DNA of 64,000 bases from Alphaproteobacteria bacterium PA2 (lineage in GTDB: Bacteria; Pseudomonadota; Alphaproteobacteria; Caulobacterales; Caulobacteraceae): contig NKIZ01000001.1 in NCBI GenBank assembly GCA_002256425.1, positions 310,001 through 374,000 on the forward strand, written 5' to 3'. Of the stretch, positions 27,671-41,128 are shown piece after piece (positions within the stretch are counted from its first letter, which is position 1; each line of letters opens with the position of its first letter). The notes beneath the pieces were generated by a model. It ran no database searches, had not been told where the DNA came from, and saw only the letters and a program-made list of their open reading frames with translations. The position numbers were made by a program, and so were the translations under genes.

Positions 27671-28645
27671 CTAGAGGCCGTCGAACAGGGCCGTGGACAG
27701 GTAGCGTTCGGCGAAGCTGGGAATGATGGCGACAATGGTCTTGCCGGCCATGTCATCCCGGGAGGCCAGGTCAAAGGCTGCAGTCAGGGCGGCGCCTGAG
27801 GAAATGCCTACCGGAATGCCTTCTTCCCGGGCCACGCGGCGGGCCATGGCGAAGCTGTCGTCATTGGAGACCTGGATGATCTCGTCAATGACGCCGCGGT
27901 CCAGGATGGACGGCACAAAGCCGGCGCCAATGCCCTGGATCTTGTGCGGGGCCGGCGAGCCCCCCGACAGGACCGGCGAGGAGGCTGGCTCGACCGCCAC
28001 CATCTTCAGGGACGGCTTGCGTTCCTTCAGGACCTGACCGATCCCGGTAATGGTCCCGCCCGTGCCGACGCCGGAGACGACAGCGTCCACCTTGCCTTCG
28101 GTGTCGTTCCAGATTTCCTCGGCGGTGGAGACCCGGTGGATCAGGGGGTTGGCGGCGTTATCGAACTGCTGGGGCAGGACCGCGCCCGGAATGGCCTCCA
28201 CCAGTTCCTTGGCCCGGGCGACCGCGCCGGCCATGCCGCGCTCGGCCGGAGTCAGTTCCAGCTGGGCGCCGAGCAGGAGCAGCATCTTGCGCCGCTCCAC
28301 CGACATGCTTTCGGGCATGCAAAGGATGAGCTTGTAGCCCTTGGACGCCGCCACAAAGGCCAGGGCGATGCCGGTATTGCCGCTGGTGGGTTCCACAATG
28401 GTCGAGCCGGGCTTGAGGATGCCCTGGAATTCCAGGCTTTCGATCAGGCTGACCCCGATCCGGTCCTTCACGGAGGAGATCGGATTGAAGAATTCCAGCT
28501 TGGCCAGGACCGTGCCCTTGGGCTTCAGCGCCTTGGTCAGGTTGGGCAGGGCGACAAGAGGCGTATCGCCGATGGTGTCGATGATGGAGGCGTAGATCTT
28601 CCCCCGGCCCTTACGCTTGTGATTGGAGGCGTCATAGGTGGCCAT
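27671..28645 (-). CDS. cysK: Cysteine synthase (O-acetylserine sulfhydrylase)
   Basis: A 324-residue PLP enzyme that forms cysteine from O-acetylserine and sulfide. The PLP lysine is in [20 protein letters not shown] is the substrate loop and GTGGTITG binds the cofactor phosphate. The ATG at 28645 begins MATYDASN; the frame runs further upstream but without family similarity. It sits between a DNA methyltransferase gene and vsr, on the same strand as both. Confidence 0.92.
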   Translation of the reverse strand: MATYDASNHKRKGRGKIYASIIDTIGDTPLVALPNLTKALKPKGTVLAKLEFFNPISSVKDRIGVSLIESLEFQGILKPGSTIVEPTSGNTGIALAFVAASKGYKLILCMPESMSVERRKMLLLLGAQLELTPAERGMAGAVARAKELVEAIPGAVLPQQFDNAANPLIHRVSTAEEIWNDTEGKVDAVVSGVGTGGTITGIGQVLKERKPSLKMVAVEPASSPVLSGGSPAPHKIQGIGAGFVPSILDRGVIDEIIQVSNDDSFAMARRVAREEGIPVGISSGAALTAAFDLASRDDMAGKTIVAIIPSFAERYLSTALFDGL

Positions 28646-28730
28646 GGCCGTAATCCCTGCAGAGTTTGGCTTTCGGGCTGAACTTAAGCCTGCCGGCGGG
28701 ATTTGGAAGGGAGGTTCTGGGGGGCGGGGC

Positions 28731-29858
28731 TCAGGAAATCTGAAAGCCCTTGTCCAGCTCGGCCAGAAGGGGTTCGAGGATCTGGCCGGCCAGCCAGCGG
28801 ACCGCGGGAACCGCAACGCCATCCCCGGTCACATGCAGGGCTGCGGTGACCGACTTCGGCAGGCGATAGGTTTCCGGCAGACCCATGAGGCGGGCCGCCT
28901 CCCGGGGGCTGATCAGACGCGAGCGGACTTCGCCACCGTCCACCAGGACCAGGGTCTGGCGTGATGATCCGCCGCGGGGGGTGCGAAGACACCCGGCCAT
29001 ACCGTCGAACCTGACCTCGGCCCTTTGCTGACGCCGACCGTCGACCTGCCGCGTGCGGCGGAAGAGGGCGCCGACGGCTCTTTCGCCTGAGGCCTTCAGC
29101 GCCTCGAGCCGGGCCCTGTGCGCCGGGCTCATCAGGCTGATCAGGTTGCTGGTTTCCTCGGGCGTGCTCCAGCGCGCCTCTGAATCGGGGTCAAGAATGT
29201 CGGCAAGACCCGCATTCCGTCGGGCTGGGGCCATTCCGGCCCAGTCCATCCAGTCGGACTGGAGACTTACTGGCAGACTTTCATAGGCCTTGTTGATGGC
29301 CGGCGTGCGGAAGGGGTTAGGACCCGTGAGGCCCTCAGGTCTCCCCCTGGCCGCAATCACGAAAACCCGGGGTCGGGACTGGGGCAGGAAGGGCGCGGCG
29401 TCGATCTCCAGGGCGCCATAGCAATAGCCCTGACTGGCCAGGGCTGCGCAGAGGGCGGCAAAGTCAGCCCCGCTGTTCGAGGTGAGCAGGCCCGTGACAT
29501 TCTCGATGACCAGGGTCCGGGGGGCGCGGCCTTCCGCTCCCAGGGCGTCCACCAGCTTCCAGAAGCCGTAGAAGGCAGAAGATCGTCCGCCGGCCAGTCC
29601 CGCCCTGCCGCCGGCCAGACTGAAGTCCTGGCAGGGGGATGAGGCCCAGGCCAAGTCCGCCTGTCCGGGGAGGTCGGCAGCGGTCAGGGCCCAGACATCG
29701 CCTTCGACCAGGTGCCGCCCGGCGTCCGGAAAGTTGTCGCGATAGGCGCCGGCCTTGGCGGAATCGAAATCGTTGGCGAAGGCGCAGGCCCAGCCGTCCC
29801 CGAGACCCAGGCGCGCCATTCCGCCGCCAGCAAAGAATTCATAGAAGGTCCGACTCAC
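28731..29858 (-). CDS. DNA (cytosine-5-)-methyltransferase
   Basis: A 375-residue C5 methyltransferase. Motif I is [11 protein letters not shown], motif [10 protein letters not shown] has the catalytic Cys76, motif VI is IENVTG, motif VIII QSRPRVF, motif [12 protein letters not shown] and motif X the GDGVAVP stretch. All catalytic motifs are present, so it should be active. There is no restriction endonuclease next to it, so it is a solitary methylase. Its recognition site is unknown; the neighbouring vsr suggests it creates a deamination hot spot like Dcm. Confidence 0.9.
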   Translation of the reverse strand: MSRTFYEFFAGGGMARLGLGDGWACAFANDFDSAKAGAYRDNFPDAGRHLVEGDVWALTAADLPGQADLAWASSPCQDFSLAGGRAGLAGGRSSAFYGFWKLVDALGAEGRAPRTLVIENVTGLLTSNSGADFAALCAALASQGYCYGALEIDAAPFLPQSRPRVFVIAARGRPEGLTGPNPFRTPAINKAYESLPVSLQSDWMDWAGMAPARRNAGLADILDPDSEARWSTPEETSNLISLMSPAHRARLEALKASGERAVGALFRRTRQVDGRRQQRAEVRFDGMAGCLRTPRGGSSRQTLVLVDGGEVRSRLISPREAARLMGLPETYRLPKSVTAALHVTGDGVAVPAVRWLAGQILEPLLAELDKGFQIS

Positions 29859-29899
29859 GAGGCCAGACTAGCGGCGCTGGCAGGCGCCGTCTTGACGGA

Positions 29900-30028
29900 T
29901 CAGCGCACCGCTATGGCGACCGTCTCCACCTGGGACTGCAGATGGGGACCCCGACCGGGCACCGGCAGCAGGAATCCGAGGGTGGCGGCCATCAGCGCCG
30001 CCGCCGCAAAATAGTACCGCACCACCAT
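29900..30028 (-). CDS. Small membrane protein, 42 residues
   Basis: A short frame beginning MVVRYYFAAAALMAATL. It has one membrane segment (residues ~5-24) and a polar C-terminal tail. GGGGAG lies about ten bases before the ATG, which supports translation. Third codon positions are largely G/C. It is not recognised and no function is suggested. The open frame continues upstream to 30406, but that part runs antisense into the amidohydrolase gene and is not supported. Confidence 0.45.
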   Translation of the reverse strand: MVVRYYFAAAALMAATLGFLLPVPGRGPHLQSQVETVAIAVR

Positions 30029-30118
30029 TGTCAGGGTTCTCCCCGCTCGTTCATGGCGAGGATAATGCCCTGTTACGGTTAAGGTTTTGGCCCACCACTG
30101 GTCGAATTTTCCCGCCAG

Positions 30119-30130
30119 TTTGGCGCCAAA
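30119..30130. promoter_or_regulatory. Palindrome TTTGGCGCCAAA
   Basis: A perfect 12-base palindrome midway between the divergent 42-residue peptide gene and the amidohydrolase gene. It lies 27 bases before a putative -35 element. Candidate operator. Confidence 0.35.
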
Positions 30131-30156
30131 GTGTCGCAGTTGGGCCCTGCCGGCCC

Positions 30157-30185
30157 TTGACCCGGGGCGAGGCAGGGGCGGTAAT
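30157..30185 (+). promoter_or_regulatory. Putative promoter of the amidohydrolase gene
   Basis: TTGACC (30157-30162), a 17-base spacer and GGTAAT (30180-30185), about 24 bases before the ATG. Found by eye. Confidence 0.4.
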
Positions 30186-30209
30186 CGCTGCAAGCAAGGG
30201 GAGGCGTAG

Positions 30210-31964
30210 ATGGGCAAGCTGGCTGACACGGCCTGGGACATGGTGATCCGCAATGGATCGGTCATTGATGGCTCTGGCGCCGCCGCCTTTGCCGCCGACA
30301 TCGCCATCAGGGACGGACTGATCGCCCAGGTCGGCGCCGTGTCCGGCAAGGGGGCCGAGGAAATCGACGCCGCCGGCAGGCTGGTGATGCCGGGCTTTGT
30401 GGACATTCACACCCACTATGACGGCCAGGCGACCTGGGGCGAACACATGACCCCTTCGGCCTGGCACGGAGTGACGACGGTGGTCATGGGCAATTGCGGG
30501 GTCGGCTTCGCCCCCTGCCGGCCCGAAGACCACGACCGCCTGATCCGTCTCATGGAGGGGGTGGAAGACATTCCCTTCCCGGTGCTGACCGAGGGTCTGC
30601 CATGGAACTGGGAAAGTTTCCCCGACTATCTCGACGCCCTGGGCCGCCGGGCCTTTGACGTGGACATCGGCGCCCAGCTGCCCCACGCCGCCCTTCGGGT
30701 CTATGTCATGGGTGAGCGCGGGGCCAACCGCGAACCGGCCAGCCCCGCTGACATCGCCGCAATGGCGGCCATAGCCCAGAAGGCCATGGAAGCTGGCGCC
30801 CTCGGCTTTTCCACCTCCCGGACCCTCAATCACCGGACATCGGACGGCCAGCCCACCCCGACCCTCACCGCAGCCGAGGACGAGCTGACCGGCATAGCCA
30901 GGGGCCTTGGCGCCGCCGGAAAAGGCGTGCTGCAGGTGGTCTCTGATTTTGGCGACCCCCGGGCAGAGTTCGGCCTGCTGCGCCGGATGGTGGAGGCATC
31001 GGGCCGCCCCCTGTCCTTCAGCCTGGTTCAGAGCCCCAAGGGCCCCAATGCCTGGCGCACCCTGCTTGATGCCCTATCCGAAGCGACGGCGGCCGGCCTG
31101 CCCATGAAGGCCCAGGTCTGTGGTCGTCCGGTGGGCGTGCTGCTGGGCTTTGAGCTGACCCTCAATCCGTTCAGCCATACGCAGGCCTACAAGGCGATCG
31201 CTGACCTGCCCTTCGCCGAACGCCTGGCCCGGCTGCAGGATCCGACCTTCCGGGCGGCCCTTCTGGATCAGGCGACGCCGGCTGGCGGCCACGCCATTGC
31301 CGCGGGCCTGACCCGCAACTGGTCGACCATGTTCCTGATGGGCGATGAGCCCGACTATGAGCAGACCCCCGACCAGACCATTGCCGCCCTGGCGGAGACC
31401 CGGGGCATGACGCCGGACCAGCTTGCCCTTGATCACATGCTGTCCAGGGGGGGCAAGGGCATGCTCTACCTGCCCTTCCTGAACTATGCCGACGGCTCCC
31501 TTGACCCCAGCTACGCCATGCTGACCCACAGGGACACGGTGCCAGGCCTGTCGGACGGGGGCGCCCATGTGGGCATGATCTGCGATGGCAGCTTCCCCAC
31601 CTCCAACCTCACCCACTGGACCCGCGACCGGACCCGGGGGTCGAAGATTCCCCTGGAGACCATGGTCCGCATGCAGACCCGCGATACCGCCGAGGCGGTG
31701 GGCCTGCACGATCGCGGCCTCATTGCGCCAGGCTATCGGGCTGACCTCAACATCATCGACTATGAGGCCCTGACCCTGGGGGCGCCCGGTGTCGCCTATG
31801 ATCTCCCTGCCGGCGGCCGCAGACTGGTCCAGCGGGCGAAGGGCTATGTCGCCACCCTGGTGGCCGGCGCCGTCACCTATCGGGATGGAGAGCCCACCGG
31901 CGCCCTGCCGGGAAGACTGCTCCGTGGGGGCCAGCCAGCACCCGTCGCTCTGGCGGCGGAATAG
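30210..31964 (+). CDS. N-acyl-D-amino-acid deacylase-like amidohydrolase
   Basis: A 584-residue amidohydrolase-superfamily protein. The metal-binding DIHTHYDGQ motif is at about residue 72. [14 protein letters not shown], typical of D-aminoacylases, follows, and [12 protein letters not shown] supplies the late metal-ligand aspartate. It hydrolyses an N-acyl-D-amino acid or similar amide. Substrate unknown. AGGGGAGG lies just before the ATG. It is monocistronic with its own putative promoter. Confidence 0.82.
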   Translation: MGKLADTAWDMVIRNGSVIDGSGAAAFAADIAIRDGLIAQVGAVSGKGAEEIDAAGRLVMPGFVDIHTHYDGQATWGEHMTPSAWHGVTTVVMGNCGVGFAPCRPEDHDRLIRLMEGVEDIPFPVLTEGLPWNWESFPDYLDALGRRAFDVDIGAQLPHAALRVYVMGERGANREPASPADIAAMAAIAQKAMEAGALGFSTSRTLNHRTSDGQPTPTLTAAEDELTGIARGLGAAGKGVLQVVSDFGDPRAEFGLLRRMVEASGRPLSFSLVQSPKGPNAWRTLLDALSEATAAGLPMKAQVCGRPVGVLLGFELTLNPFSHTQAYKAIADLPFAERLARLQDPTFRAALLDQATPAGGHAIAAGLTRNWSTMFLMGDEPDYEQTPDQTIAALAETRGMTPDQLALDHMLSRGGKGMLYLPFLNYADGSLDPSYAMLTHRDTVPGLSDGGAHVGMICDGSFPTSNLTHWTRDRTRGSKIPLETMVRMQTRDTAEAVGLHDRGLIAPGYRADLNIIDYEALTLGAPGVAYDLPAGGRRLVQRAKGYVATLVAGAVTYRDGEPTGALPGRLLRGGQPAPVALAAE

Positions 31965-32002
31965 GTCTTCGCGTCGCGAGCAACGCACGGCATAGGGGGG
32001 CC

Positions 32003-33826
32003 ATGTCATCGGCCTTGCTCAACCAGGCGCGGGAAATCCTGCGCCGGACCTTCGGACACGCGGAATTCCGGGGTCGCCAGGCCGAGGTGATTTCGGAAAT
32101 CCTGGCCGGGCGCTCTGCCCTGGCGGTCCTGCCCACCGGCGGCGGCAAGAGCGTCTGCTACCAGATTCCGGCCATGATGCGACCCGGCCTGGGCCTGGTG
32201 ATCTCACCCCTTATCGCCCTGATGACCGATCAGGTGGCCAGCCTGCTGCAGGCCGGGGTTTCCGCGGCCCGTATCGATTCCACCGGCGAGGCCTGGGAGC
32301 GGTCAGAGACCTGGGCCAAGATCGAGGCGGGTCAGCTGGATCTGCTCTATGTTTCGCCCGAGGGCCTGATGGCTCCGGCCATGATGGAGCGGTTGAAACG
32401 CACGCCCCTGTCCCTGATCGCCATTGATGAAGCCCACTGCGTCAGTCAGTGGGGACACGACTTCCGTCCGGAATACCGGATGCTTGGTCGGCTGGCGGAA
32501 ATCTTTCCTGAGGTTCCCCGGCTCGCCGTCACGGCGACAGCCGATGTGCGGACCCGGGAGGACATACGCACCGAGCTGAAGCTGCATGACAGCGCAGAAT
32601 TCGTCGCCAGCTTCGCCCGCCCGGAACTGGCCCTGTCGGCGGAACGCAAGCGCGGCGCCGGACACAAGCGTGTGCTGGAGCTGGTGGAGGCCCGTCCCAA
32701 CCGTTCGGGTGTGATCTATGCCGGCTCCCGGGACGGCACCGACAAGCTGGCCGAGGCCCTGCGCAGCGCCGGGGTTCCGGCCCTGGCCTATCATGCGGGT
32801 CTGGACAAGACGGTGCGGGCCGACCGCCTGGAGCACTTCCTGGAGTCCGAGGCCGGGGTCATGGTGGCCACCATCGCCTTTGGCATGGGGGTCGACAAAC
32901 CCGACGTCCGTTATGTGATCCATGCCGATCCGCCCGCCTCCATCGAGGCCTACTGGCAGGAAATCGGCCGGGCCGGGCGGGATGGCGACCCTGCTGAGGG
33001 CATTACCCTCTATGGGGCTTCCGACATGGCCTGGGCCTATCGGCGTATTGAGGGGCGCGAGGTCTCCGACGAGGTCAAGTCGGTCCAGAACCGCAAGGTG
33101 CGTCAGCTCTACGCCCTGCTGGACGGCGCCTCCTGCCGGGCCGCCGGGGTAAGACGCTATTTCGGCGAAGAGGGGGTCGAGGCCTGTGGTCAGTGCGACC
33201 TCTGCCTGGGAACAGTCGAGACGGTGGACGCGACTGAAGCGGCGCAAAAGGCCCTGTCGGCGGCCCACCGCATGGGCGGCCGGTTCGGCCGGGGCCGCCT
33301 GGTGGAGCACCTGCTTGGCAAGACCAAGGACCCGTCCGCCTTCGAGGCCGGACTCTCCACCTTCGGCGTCGGCAAGGAGTTCAGTGCGACGGGCTGGCGC
33401 GATCTGGTGGACCAGCTGCTGTTTGATGGACTGCTGAAGGAAGACCCCAACGACGGTCGCCCCCTTATTGGTCTGGGTGATGTGGAAGGCGTCCGCGCCG
33501 TCTATCGCGGCGAAAAGCAGGTGGCCCTGCGGCGGGCGCTGGAAGATCATGATGCGACCGTTACCCGATCGCGCAAGCGCGGCCGTGACGCCGTCGAGCT
33601 GGCTGTGGGTGACCAGAAGCTGTTTGAGGATCTGCGATACTGGCGGGCGGCTGAGGCCAAACGCCAGCACGTGCCGCCCTATGTCATTTTTTCAGATCGC
33701 ACCCTGGCGGAGATCGCCCTGAGGCGGCCCCGAACCTCTGCGACCCTGCTGGCTGTTTCCGGTGTCGGTGAGGGCAAGCTGACCCGTTATGGCGACGAGG
33801 TCATAGCGATCGTCAATTCGATATGA
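32003..33826 (+). CDS. recQ: ATP-dependent DNA helicase RecQ
   Basis: A 607-residue RecQ helicase. Walker A is PTGGGKSVCYQIP, the DEAH box is IAIDEAHCVSQWGHDFRPEY, motif III is AVTATAD and motif VI is QEIGRAGRDG. The zinc-binding cysteines are in ASCRAAGVRRYF (C...) and ACGQCDLC. A winged-helix RQC domain and a C-terminal HRDC domain (from about residue 525) complete the canonical architecture. It takes part in recombination and replication-fork repair. A terminator-like hairpin follows. Confidence 0.95.
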   Translation: MSSALLNQAREILRRTFGHAEFRGRQAEVISEILAGRSALAVLPTGGGKSVCYQIPAMMRPGLGLVISPLIALMTDQVASLLQAGVSAARIDSTGEAWERSETWAKIEAGQLDLLYVSPEGLMAPAMMERLKRTPLSLIAIDEAHCVSQWGHDFRPEYRMLGRLAEIFPEVPRLAVTATADVRTREDIRTELKLHDSAEFVASFARPELALSAERKRGAGHKRVLELVEARPNRSGVIYAGSRDGTDKLAEALRSAGVPALAYHAGLDKTVRADRLEHFLESEAGVMVATIAFGMGVDKPDVRYVIHADPPASIEAYWQEIGRAGRDGDPAEGITLYGASDMAWAYRRIEGREVSDEVKSVQNRKVRQLYALLDGASCRAAGVRRYFGEEGVEACGQCDLCLGTVETVDATEAAQKALSAAHRMGGRFGRGRLVEHLLGKTKDPSAFEAGLSTFGVGKEFSATGWRDLVDQLLFDGLLKEDPNDGRPLIGLGDVEGVRAVYRGEKQVALRRALEDHDATVTRSRKRGRDAVELAVGDQKLFEDLRYWRAAEAKRQHVPPYVIFSDRTLAEIALRRPRTSATLLAVSGVGEGKLTRYGDEVIAIVNSI

Positions 33827-33828
33827 AG

Positions 33829-33866
33829 CGGGGGACCGGCCGCCTGGGCAGGCCGCCAGTCCCCCG
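33829..33866. terminator. Hairpin between convergent recQ and TonB receptor genes
   Basis: CGGGGGAC (33829-33836) pairs with GTCCCCCG (33859-33866). The interior GGC/GCC and CCT/AGG also pair. There is no T-run on either side, so it is probably a bidirectional, possibly Rho-assisted end. Confidence 0.5.
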
Positions 33867-33874
33867 ATCAGGCC

Positions 33875-36106
33875 CTAGAACCTGGTCTTGAGTTCGACGC
33901 CGATCGTGCGCGGATCGTTGACGAAGCCCGTCAGGTTGTTGAAGTCGATCCCGCCTTCAAGGCTCTTGTCGTTGGTGATGTTGCGACCAAAGATCGCCAC
34001 TTCCAGCTGACCGTCGGCCTTTGCATAGCCAAGGCGCAGACCGCCCTCCACCAGATGATCGTCGGAGTATTCGACGGAGTCATAGAGGAAGAAGTTGATC
34101 TTCGAACGATAGGCCCAGTCGGTATAGGCGAAGAACTCGCCGTCGCCGTAGGGGATGGCGTAGCGCGCCGTGACGCTGGCGATCCAGCGCGGGGCGTTGG
34201 GCAGGGTGTTGCCGTTGATATTGACGGTGCCGGCCAGGGCGCCCTTGGGATCAAGGACGGTGCAGCCCGAACCGCAAGGGGCGGTGGCGAGCTTGGAGTC
34301 GTCGATTTCCGTGTGGTTGTATGACCAGCCTGCCGTCAGGTTCAGATTGTCGATCGGCGCAGCTTCGGCATTGAATTCAAAGCCATAGCCATTGGCGTGC
34401 TCGGCATTGATCAAGCGGTTGAAATTGGCGCCGCCGCCGACCGCGGTCAGCTGCAGGTCATTGACCCGATAGGCGAAGACGTCGGCATCGAAGCGGATGC
34501 GGTTGTCATAGCCGGTGCCCTTGATGCCCGCCTCATAGGACATCATGGTCTCGGTGTCGGCCACGGACAGGGTGTCGCCGAACAGCAGGCGGCCCTGGAT
34601 CGATGGCGCGCGATAGCCGCGGGCGATGCGGGCATAGGCGTTGACCTTGTCCGTCAGGGCATAGGTGGTGCTCAGGTTGAAGCTGACCTCATCGCTCGAA
34701 GGCGTGGCCTTCAGGCGAGCCGTCGCCGGGGCGCCGAAGGGCGAGACCAGACGCTGGGCGACGAAGTCCTTCTTGTCATTGGAATAGCGGACGCCGGCGG
34801 CGACATTCCACTGATCGGTCAGGGACCAGTCGCCATTGGCGAACAGGGCCCAGGACTTGGACTTCTGGTGCTGGTAGGCGAAGCCGTCCTGCTTGCCGCC
34901 GGCCAGGGTATTGTAATCGAAGCTGTCGATCTTCACGTCTTCGAAGAAGTAGAAGGCGCCGACCGTATAGCTCAGATTGTCCTTCTTGCCGGCGAGGCGG
35001 AATTCCTGGCTCCACTGGGCGTGGAAGGGAATGCCGTCAGCGCTTTCCGACGGGAAGGGGATGAAGCCGGGGCCGAAGGGCGGTGCGAAGGAGGCGCCAA
35101 AGCCGCCGTCAATGTCGCCGCGGGAATAGACCTTGGCGTTTTCATAGCCGGTCACCGAGGTCAGGACCGGGCCGCCGAGGTCGTAGGTCACCTTCAGGTT
35201 TGCGCCCGTGAGGTGAACCTTCTGGGTGGCGCGGCTCTGGGCGTCCTGGGCGATGGTGTCGCGGCGGAAGCCCGAGGCGAAGTCGTTGGAGCCCTTGGCG
35301 ATGATGTTGGCGCGGAAGATCTGCGGCGTGCCGTCCAGATCCATGTGGTGGACGTTCAGCAGGGCGCTGAAGTCTTCAGACGGCGTGTAGAGCAGTTGGC
35401 CCCTGAAGGCGGTTTCGTCATAGCCGCCGGTCGCGTCGCTCTTCTTGGTGAAGGCGTTGTCGATCCAGTCGCCGCGGTGCTGATAGAGGACCGACAGGCG
35501 GCCGGACAGGACGTCGCCGACGATCGGACCGGAAATGGCGCCCTCGGCATTGATCGTATTGTAGGTAGCGGCCGAGATCTGGCCGTAGCCACCGAAGGTC
35601 TTGGTCGGCTTGGCGGACTCGAACTTCAGGACGCCGGCCGGGGTGTTGCGGCCAAACAGCGTGCCCTGCGGGCCGCGGAGGACTTCAACCTGGTCGATGT
35701 CAAAGAGCGGCAGGCCCTTCAGGATGGGGCTCTCGAGGACGACTTCGTCATAGACGAAGGAGACGGGCTGGGAGGCGTTGAGGTCGAAGTCGGTATTGCC
35801 AAGGCCACGGATGTAGGGGCGCGGGAAGGTGCGGCCAAAGCTGGACTCAAGGGTCAGGCTGGGGGCTCGCGCCGACAGGACGCGGATATCGCCGCCGGAT
35901 GACCGGATGACATCAAGCTTCTCGCCGCTGACGGCGGTGACCGATTCCGGAACGTCGTTGATGTTTTCCGACTTCTTCTGAGCCGTGACGACGACTTCAG
36001 CCACGGTGTTGTCGGCGGCGAAGGCGGGCATGGCGAGGCCGGCCGCGAAGATCAGGGCGGCGCCGGCGGCGCTCCCGAGGGCCAGAGTTCGTTGAGTGGT
36101 GCGCAT
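33875..36106 (-). CDS. TonB-dependent outer-membrane receptor
   Basis: A 743-residue receptor with a signal peptide ending AMPAFAAD and a TonB box-like EVVVTAQK. The plug domain (PRPYIRGLGN, VEVLRGPQGTLFGRNT) and a 22-strand barrel ending in GVELKTRF follow. The plug sequence is of the group common in Caulobacterales and sphingomonads, often annotated for siderophores but used for many substrates. AGGGGAT precedes the ATG. A Pho-box-like array 129 bases upstream suggests phosphate regulation, so a phosphorus-containing ligand is possible. The ligand is not known. Confidence 0.9.
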   Translation of the reverse strand: MRTTQRTLALGSAAGAALIFAAGLAMPAFAADNTVAEVVVTAQKKSENINDVPESVTAVSGEKLDVIRSSGGDIRVLSARAPSLTLESSFGRTFPRPYIRGLGNTDFDLNASQPVSFVYDEVVLESPILKGLPLFDIDQVEVLRGPQGTLFGRNTPAGVLKFESAKPTKTFGGYGQISAATYNTINAEGAISGPIVGDVLSGRLSVLYQHRGDWIDNAFTKKSDATGGYDETAFRGQLLYTPSEDFSALLNVHHMDLDGTPQIFRANIIAKGSNDFASGFRRDTIAQDAQSRATQKVHLTGANLKVTYDLGGPVLTSVTGYENAKVYSRGDIDGGFGASFAPPFGPGFIPFPSESADGIPFHAQWSQEFRLAGKKDNLSYTVGAFYFFEDVKIDSFDYNTLAGGKQDGFAYQHQKSKSWALFANGDWSLTDQWNVAAGVRYSNDKKDFVAQRLVSPFGAPATARLKATPSSDEVSFNLSTTYALTDKVNAYARIARGYRAPSIQGRLLFGDTLSVADTETMMSYEAGIKGTGYDNRIRFDADVFAYRVNDLQLTAVGGGANFNRLINAEHANGYGFEFNAEAAPIDNLNLTAGWSYNHTEIDDSKLATAPCGSGCTVLDPKGALAGTVNINGNTLPNAPRWIASVTARYAIPYGDGEFFAYTDWAYRSKINFFLYDSVEYSDDHLVEGGLRLGYAKADGQLEVAIFGRNITNDKSLEGGIDFNNLTGFVNDPRTIGVELKTRF

Positions 36107-36234
36107 TTTCGTATCCCCTGCGAAGAATGAGGCGGGGGTTCTAGACTTTCAGCGACCGTCACGAAAGCGACGTCCGGTCGTCATGCGCACGTCACGTCCC
36201 GATTGTGGCCATTACGCCGCACAATCAATGAGTT

Positions 36235-36263
36235 GTATCAGTTTTATGACAGTTCCGTGACGG
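36235..36263 (-). promoter_or_regulatory. Putative Pho box: three heptamers at 11-base spacing
   Basis: Read on the minus strand: CCGTCAC (36263-36257), four bases, CTGTCAT (36252-36246), AAAA, then CTGATAC (36241-36235). The PhoB consensus is two CTGTCAT-type heptamers with a four-base A/T spacer. The middle heptamer and spacer match exactly, while the outer two match at 6 and 5 of 7 positions. It is about 130 bases upstream of the TonB receptor start, in the orientation that would activate it. Confidence 0.55.
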
Positions 36264-36264
36264 T

Positions 36265-39842
<3,578 letters not shown>

Positions 39843-39887
39843 GGCGCGGTCTTAGCCCGTTTCGTCCGGAAGCGCGAAGACCTCCGC

Positions 39888-41006
39888 CTAGACCCGCAGC
39901 GGCATCAGCACATAACGGACGTCGGGGTCGGTCGGATCCAGAACCAGGGCCGGATCATTCGGACCGCCGAACCGGAACTCCGCCTGGTCGGCGGTGATCT
40001 GGTCAGTGACGTCCAGCAGATAGCGGGCGTTGAAGGACAGCTCGAAGCTGTCGCCCGCATAGTCGACTTCGATTTCCTCGACCGCCTGCCCGGCTTCCAT
40101 GTTGCGCACGGTCAGGATGACCCGGCCCGGCTCGATGGCCATGCGGACCGAGCGGCTCTTCTCGGCGGAAATGGTGGCCACCCGGTCGACGGCCTGGGCG
40201 AACAGCTTGTTGTCAACCATCATGACCTTGTCATTGTCCCGGGGGATGACGCGGACATAGTCGGGGAAGTTGCCGTCAATGACCTTGGAGGTCAGGGCCG
40301 CGCCGCCGAATTCGAAGCGGACCTTCTGGGGGCTCAGCGCCAGGTCAAGGGATTCCCCGGCGTCTTCCAGCAGGCGCCGGGCTTCATTGATGGTCTTGCG
40401 GGGCACGATGACCCCCGGCGAACCCGCCGAGCCCTCGGGCGCCAGCATTTCAGCCAGGGCCAGGCGGTGACCGTCCGTAGCCACGGCGCGCAGCTTGGCG
40501 ACCCCGCCCTCGACCACCGTGTGGAGGTAGAGGCCGTTCAGGTAATAGCGGGTCTCCTCGGTGGAGATGGCGAACTTGGTCTTGTCGATCAGGCGGATCA
40601 GATCGCCCACATCCACCCCGATCCGGCCCGACAGGCCGTCGGATGACATGACCGGGAAGTCCCCGGCCGGCAGGACCGGCAGGTTGAAGCGCGAACGGCC
40701 GGCGGCCACGGTCAGGCGCGGATCCTCGCCCGTGAAGGACAGGGAGACGTCAGAGCCTTCCGGCAGCTTGCGGACGATCTCATACAGCGTGTGGGCCGGC
40801 GCAGTGATCTGGCCGGGCTGATCGACCTGGGCCAGGGCCTCATCGATGATTTCCATGTCCAGGTCGGTTGCAGAAAAACTCAGCCGGTCGCGATCGGCCG
40901 ACAGCAGGACATTGGACAGGATCGGAATCGTATTGCGGCGCTCCACGGCGCTCTGCACGTGTCCCAGCGCCTTCAGCAGCGCCGCGCGTTCAATGGTCAG
41001 CTTCAT
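39888..41006 (-). CDS. dnaN: DNA polymerase III sliding clamp, beta subunit
   Basis: A 372-residue three-domain beta clamp. MKLTIERAALLKAL is the usual start, RNTIPILSNVLL the first-domain loop, and the C-terminal YVLMPLRV the conserved end. The ring tethers DNA polymerase III and other proteins to DNA. Transcribed toward recF and gyrB. dnaA is not beside it, unlike in many bacteria but as in Caulobacter. Confidence 0.97.
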   Translation of the reverse strand: MKLTIERAALLKALGHVQSAVERRNTIPILSNVLLSADRDRLSFSATDLDMEIIDEALAQVDQPGQITAPAHTLYEIVRKLPEGSDVSLSFTGEDPRLTVAAGRSRFNLPVLPAGDFPVMSSDGLSGRIGVDVGDLIRLIDKTKFAISTEETRYYLNGLYLHTVVEGGVAKLRAVATDGHRLALAEMLAPEGSAGSPGVIVPRKTINEARRLLEDAGESLDLALSPQKVRFEFGGAALTSKVIDGNFPDYVRVIPRDNDKVMMVDNKLFAQAVDRVATISAEKSRSVRMAIEPGRVILTVRNMEAGQAVEEIEVDYAGDSFELSFNARYLLDVTDQITADQAEFRFGGPNDPALVLDPTDPDVRYVLMPLRV

Positions 41007-41075
41007 TGTGTCGTCCGAAATCTCAAACCGCCGGCAAGCGATTCGTCGCCAGCCCGAAGTTCCGAAGGGACCTGC

Positions 41076-41100
41076 GACTTTAGCGAATTCCGTTCATCAA
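41076..41100 (-). promoter_or_regulatory. Putative promoter of dnaN-recF-gyrB
   Basis: On the minus strand TTGATG (41100-41095), a 10-base spacer and GCTAAAGTC (41084-41076) fit the Caulobacter housekeeping pattern. The start of dnaN is about 70 bases downstream. Confidence 0.45.
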
Positions 41101-41128
41101 GAAAGAGCGCCGATACGAGAATTTCAGC

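Noticed and set aside
30029..30406. Upstream extension of the 42-residue peptide frame
   Set aside because: Runs antisense into the amidohydrolase gene and has no coherent composition.
34397..35902. 501-codon frame opposite the TonB receptor gene
   Set aside because: Low-complexity Gly/Ala/Asp product with no homology-like motif; a shadow of the receptor's codon pattern.
39888..41128. Possible chromosomal origin next to dnaN
   Set aside because: No dnaA, no cluster of TTATCCACA-type boxes and no A/T-rich unwinding region seen; in Caulobacterales dnaN need not be at the origin.
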